Of a stretch of DNA of 10,786 bases, positions 6,311-10,786 are shown piece after piece. The stretch is taken from assembly GCA_017648805.1 (NCBI GenBank), contig JAGCIC010000190.1, positions 1 through 10,786 of the forward strand. Reading direction: 5' to 3'. Every line of letters begins with the position of its first letter. Position 1 is the first letter of the stretch. Below the pieces are notes generated by a model, which did no database searches, was not told where the DNA came from, and worked only from the letters and a program-made list of their open reading frames with translations. The position numbers were made by a program, and so were the translations under genes. The stretch comes from Clostridia bacterium. GTDB lineage: Bacteria > Bacillota_A > Clostridia > Christensenellales > Aristaeellaceae.

Positions 6311-7429
6311 TCAGTTCATACCCGAGCCCAGAAGCGGCAGGTCGAATCTGAACAGTACATTGTTGATCTCGAACAAGTCGTATTCGCGGTTTTTGATAAA
6401 GTATTCCACTATTATATCCGGCTTGCTGGCGTGTGAAATGGCGAAACCCGCGCTCCCGAGCAGGCGCTGCGTCTCCTCCAGCGACAGTTTGAGCGCCACC
6501 GCGAAGGCAAGCGCCGTGGTCTTTGCGGGCTTGTACCCGGGGTTGGAGCGGATCTTGCTGAACAGCTTCCGGTCCACGTTGGCGCGTTTATAGCACTCAA
6601 CGTCCGAAATGCCCTTTTCGTCTATCAGGTGCAGAAGCGTCTGGGAAAAGCCGTCGTCCGTATGCCCGAGCAGTTTTTCCCAGTCCGGCCCGGGTACGCT
6701 GTCGGGAAGGCTTTCTGTTTCCTCAAAAGCTTCTTCCTCTTCAAAATCCGGCATCGCCATGGGCGCGCAAAGCTCCCGGTCCCCGGCTTCCGTATCCTTG
6801 AACGCTTTTTTTGCCTTGCCGATCAGTCGGTCTCTTAGCCTTGTTTCTGCCTCGTCCGCGAGACGCCGCGAATACGCCTGATAGTTGGTCTCCAGGCGTT
6901 CGCTCACGTACACGTCATCCACGTAAGCTTTAACGTCACCGAACAGCTTTTTTGAACACACGAATTCGCCGGGACCGAATATCACCAGGTACACCGTCAT
7001 ATCGTTGTTCCTGAGAAAGCGGAGTATGGCGCCCGCGGCTACGGACAGCGCCTGGGCAGGCGGATATCCGTACGCGCCCGCTGAGATCAGCGGGAACGCC
7101 ACACTCTCCAGCCCGTGCTTTTTTGCCAGCTTGAGGGAGTTGAGATAACACGCCTCCAGATCCTGTTCCTCGCCTTCGGAGCCGCCCATCCATATGGGTC
7201 CCACGGTGTGGATGACGTACTTCGCGGGCAGGTCATAGCCTTTGGTGAGCTTGGCTTCGCCGGTCGCGCAGCCGTTCAGGCTTTTGCATTCCTCCAGCAG
7301 TTTCGGCCCCGCCGCCCTGTGGATGGCGCCGTCCACACCGCCGCCCCCCAGCAGGGAATGGTTGGCGGCGTTGACTATTGCGTCCACCCGCATTTTGGTT
7401 ATATCGTTCCTTACCAGCGTAAACGGCAT
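6311..7429 (-). CDS. Macro domain (MacroD/YmdB-like) fused to a C-terminal helix-turn-helix-like domain
   Basis: The product is 372 residues, cytosolic. Residues about 1-175 form a MacroD-type macro domain, which binds ADP-ribose and in relatives such as YmdB removes ADP-ribose from acidic residues or acetyl from O-acetyl-ADP-ribose. Visible residues are Asp9-Ile10 (adenine side), NAAN with Asn23, [16 protein letters not shown] with Asp33 (compare YmdB Asn25 and Asp35), HTVGP at 74-78 and SAGAYGYP at 116-123, so hydrolase activity looks possible. A charged helical linker (about 176-225) and an acidic stretch (228-238) follow. Residues about 258-372 form a compact helical domain whose [20 protein letters not shown] segment resembles a lambda-repressor/XRE helix-turn-helix; nucleic-acid binding is inferred. 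I recall similar tails in clostridial proteins but cannot check. ATG 7429 is 10 bases after the second chrA stop, with AGGTG as ribosome site at the end of that gene, so it should be co-transcribed with the transporters. Confidence 0.9.
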   Translation of the reverse strand: MPFTLVRNDITKMRVDAIVNAANHSLLGGGGVDGAIHRAAGPKLLEECKSLNGCATGEAKLTKGYDLPAKYVIHTVGPIWMGGSEGEEQDLEACYLNSLKLAKKHGLESVAFPLISAGAYGYPPAQALSVAAGAILRFLRNNDMTVYLVIFGPGEFVCSKKLFGDVKAYVDDVYVSERLETNYQAYSRRLADEAETRLRDRLIGKAKKAFKDTEAGDRELCAPMAMPDFEEEEAFEETESLPDSVPGPDWEKLLGHTDDGFSQTLLHLIDEKGISDVECYKRANVDRKLFSKIRSNPGYKPAKTTALAFAVALKLSLEETQRLLGSAGFAISHASKPDIIVEYFIKNREYDLFEINNVLFRFDLPLLGSGMN

Positions 7430-7439
7430 ATCATTTCAC

Positions 7440-7997
7440 CTATCCTTCTATTATGTACATGCCTGCCATGCCCAGCGCCGCGGCCAGCACTATCAGCAGT
7501 ATCGGATGCTTCTTTTTGAGCGACAGAAACAGTGTTACCGCAAAGATCGCTGCAGCCAGAAGCAGTTTAAGGTCGAACACCCAGCCCGCTTTGAAGAACA
7601 CGCTTTTGCCCATGGTCACTACCGCCGCGGCAAGCAGTCCCACCACCGCGGGTCGCAGCCCGCTCATGAGCCCCTTTACCACGCGGTTGGCCTTGAACTT
7701 CTCGAAAAAGTGGGCAACGATGAGTATTATGATGAATGAGGGCATCACCACGCCAAGTGTGGCGAACACGCTGCCGAGTATCCCCGCGTGGTGCAGGCCC
7801 ACATAGGTGGCTATGTTGACCGCGAAGGGTCCGGGAGTGGACTCGCTTATGGCCACGAAGCTCACCAGCTCTTCCACCGTCATGAGCCCCCGGGCGGCCA
7901 CCTCCTCCTGTATCAGGGGCAGCATGGCGTAGCCGCCGCCGAAGGTGAAGGCACCGATCTTGAAGAACATCAGAAACAGATTGATAAGCTCCATCAT
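7440..7997 (-). CDS. Chromate transporter (CHR) family protein, second short subunit
   Basis: The product is 185 residues, one CHR domain with about five or six hydrophobic segments. Key motifs are IGAFTFGGGYAMLPL (14-28), SESTPGPFAVN (51-61) and LGVVMPSF (81-88). Short CHR proteins are usually encoded as neighbouring pairs and act together in the membrane; some export chromate, but many transport another anion or an unknown solute, so resistance to chromate should not be assumed. The stop codon of the first subunit overlaps the start here in the sequence ATGATG (7997-7992): TGA is embedded between two possible ATG starts, a sign of translational coupling. GGGGG lies nine bases upstream. Starting from the second ATG would give 184 residues. 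The stop is 10 bases before the macro-domain ATG. Confidence 0.9.
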   Translation of the reverse strand: MMELINLFLMFFKIGAFTFGGGYAMLPLIQEEVAARGLMTVEELVSFVAISESTPGPFAVNIATYVGLHHAGILGSVFATLGVVMPSFIIILIVAHFFEKFKANRVVKGLMSGLRPAVVGLLAAAVVTMGKSVFFKAGWVFDLKLLLAAAIFAVTLFLSLKKKHPILLIVLAAALGMAGMYIIEG

Positions 7998-8596
7998 TTC
8001 TTCGCGCCCCCTTCCATAGCCAGGTAGGAGGACAGCCCTATCGCCGCCGCAAGCAGCAGCGCCCACAGGCTCTTTACGCCCGCCAGCGCCACCAGGCAGA
8101 AGGACAGCGCCATGAGAATATACGGCAGCGCCTTATACAGATAGCGTATGAAACTGCCCTCTTTGGTCTTCAGCTGTTTGAGCGTGGGCTTCGGACACTT
8201 TTTGAACATCGATATCAGCGCCTTGATTATAAGCGCCAGCACTCCCGCGCGTATGCCGAAAAACGCGTAGGCGACCGGCTTTAAGCTGCTGAACCTGTCC
8301 AGCAGCGCTCCCAGCAGCGCGATTATCAGGAAAGACGGCAGCACCACTCCCAGGGTGGCGCAAGCGCTGCCCAGCACCCCCGCGGTCTTGTAGCCCACGA
8401 AGGTGGCGGAGTTGATGGCGATGGGACCCGGAGTGGACTCGGCAATGGCGATTATGTCCAGCATGTCTTCCTCGCTTATCCAGCCCTTTTTGTCCGCCGC
8501 CTCGCTTTTTATAAGCGGCACCATTGCGTATCCGCCGCCGAAAGTGAACGCCCCGATGCGGAAAAACGTTGCAAACAGATCCAGTTTCTTGTTCAT
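7994..8596 (-). CDS. Chromate transporter (CHR) family protein, first short subunit
   Basis: The product is 200 residues and is the partner of the CHR protein encoded immediately downstream, with which it should form the working transporter. It has the same plan: IGAFTFGGGYAMVPL (14-28), AESTPGPIAIN (52-62) and LGVVLPSF (82-89), with hydrophobic segments and a basic loop near 130-150 that the second subunit lacks. The two halves are clearly alike in their first 90 residues but diverge after that, which suggests an old duplication. The frame is open further upstream, but ATG 8596 is preceded by AAGGAACGGG and lies about 25 bases after the expected transcription start, which makes it the start. 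It is the first gene of the block and is driven by the strong promoter at 8627-8655. Substrate unknown. Confidence 0.91.
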   Translation of the reverse strand: MNKKLDLFATFFRIGAFTFGGGYAMVPLIKSEAADKKGWISEEDMLDIIAIAESTPGPIAINSATFVGYKTAGVLGSACATLGVVLPSFLIIALLGALLDRFSSLKPVAYAFFGIRAGVLALIIKALISMFKKCPKPTLKQLKTKEGSFIRYLYKALPYILMALSFCLVALAGVKSLWALLLAAAIGLSSYLAMEGGAKK

Positions 8597-8626
8597 ATCC
8601 CGTTCCTTATAAATAATAGTGGTCTG

Positions 8627-8655
8627 ATTATATAATATTTTCCCGGTTCTGGCAA
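8627..8655 (-). promoter_or_regulatory. Sigma-A promoter for the chrA-chrA-macro(-vWA) block
   Basis: On the minus strand TTGCCA (8655-8650), a 17-base spacer and TATAAT (8632-8627): the same two hexamers and spacing as the glgP promoter. Transcription would start near 8620, giving a leader of about 24 bases. No operator-like palindrome is seen over it. Confidence 0.85.
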
Positions 8656-8675
8656 GGCTTTGGGCATTCCCGCCC

Positions 8676-8704
8676 TTGCGTTTTAGATTTGACTGTGTTA
8701 TAAT
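8676..8704 (+). promoter_or_regulatory. Sigma-A promoter for leuS
   Basis: TTGCGT (8676-8681), a 17-base spacer and TATAAT (8699-8704), with TG two bases before the -10. Its -35 is 20 bases from the -35 of the divergent chrA promoter, so the two polymerase sites are back to back and may interfere. Expected start near 8711. Confidence 0.82.
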
Positions 8705-8710
8705 GTCAAG

Positions 8711-8749
8711 ATGAAAATGTGGGTATGTATGCTTCACCCGCCGCGCTAA
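8711..8749 (+). other. Possible 12-codon upstream reading frame in the leuS leader
   Basis: ATG at 8711 opens a 12-codon frame ([12 protein letters not shown]) whose TAA stop (8747-8749) overlaps the leuS ribosome site AAGGAG (8748-8753). It has no ribosome site of its own, and its ATG falls at about the expected transcription start, so it could only be translated as a leaderless message. A frame this short can arise by chance. Confidence 0.2.
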
Positions 8750-8760
8750 GGAGTAACATT

Positions 8761-10786
<2,026 letters not shown>

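Noticed and set aside
7440..8596. A frameshifted single long ChrA rather than two genes
   Set aside because: Each half has its own start, full motif set and a classic overlap at the junction; both begin with the same domain start, as in known short CHR pairs.
8597..8737. 47-codon upstream extension of the first chrA gene
   Set aside because: It would run through the promoter at 8627-8655 and the leuS promoter; ATG 8596 has a ribosome site and starts at the family's usual place.
8705..8760. T-box riboswitch ahead of leuS
   Set aside because: The leader is only about 50 bases and shows no terminator/antiterminator pair.

Overview
The window looks like a piece of a chromosome from a GC-rich member of the Firmicutes, most likely class Clostridia (inference). 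The support is: strong purine-rich Shine-Dalgarno sites (GGAGG, AAGGAG), near-consensus sigma-A promoters (TTGCCA-N17-TATAAT twice), intrinsic terminators with U-tracts, a leucyl-tRNA synthetase with the wording seen in clostridial enzymes, and paired short ChrA proteins. Codon use is rich in ATA (Ile) and AGG (Arg) despite the high GC. I saw no IS element, phage gene, tRNA, rRNA or CRISPR array, and no internal frameshift. No stretch over 300 bases lacks a gene.

Layout, left to right. (1) 1-880, minus: N-terminal third of glycogen phosphorylase, running off the left edge. (2) 881-1056: divergent promoter region. (3) 1057-2388, plus: pepC, a bleomycin-hydrolase-type aminopeptidase, closed by a strong terminator. 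(4) 2451-3974, plus: a polytopic membrane protein resembling GT39/GT-C glycosyltransferases, closed by a hairpin that probably works in both directions. (5) 4064-5248, minus: an L-fucose/L-arabinose-isomerase-like protein with its own promoter and a leader of about 130 nt. (6) 5501-8596, minus: four co-directional genes, in transcription order chrA half 1, chrA half 2, a macro-domain protein with a C-terminal helix-turn-helix-like domain, and a vWA-domain protein. The first three are tightly packed (4-base overlap, then a 10-base gap) and lie behind one strong promoter. The vWA gene follows after 153 bases and is closed by a terminator at 5448-5487. (7) 8597-8760: a second divergent promoter region. 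(8) 8761-10786, plus: leuS, running off the right edge.

Most genes are housekeeping or general metabolism: glycogen use, peptide trimming, cell-surface glycosylation and tRNA charging. The unusual part is the four-gene minus-strand block. It joins a small-anion transporter pair to an ADP-ribose-binding macro domain fused to a putative DNA- or RNA-binding domain, and then to a MIDAS-containing vWA protein. This is the best candidate here for an undescribed system. Its function as a unit is inference from gene order only.
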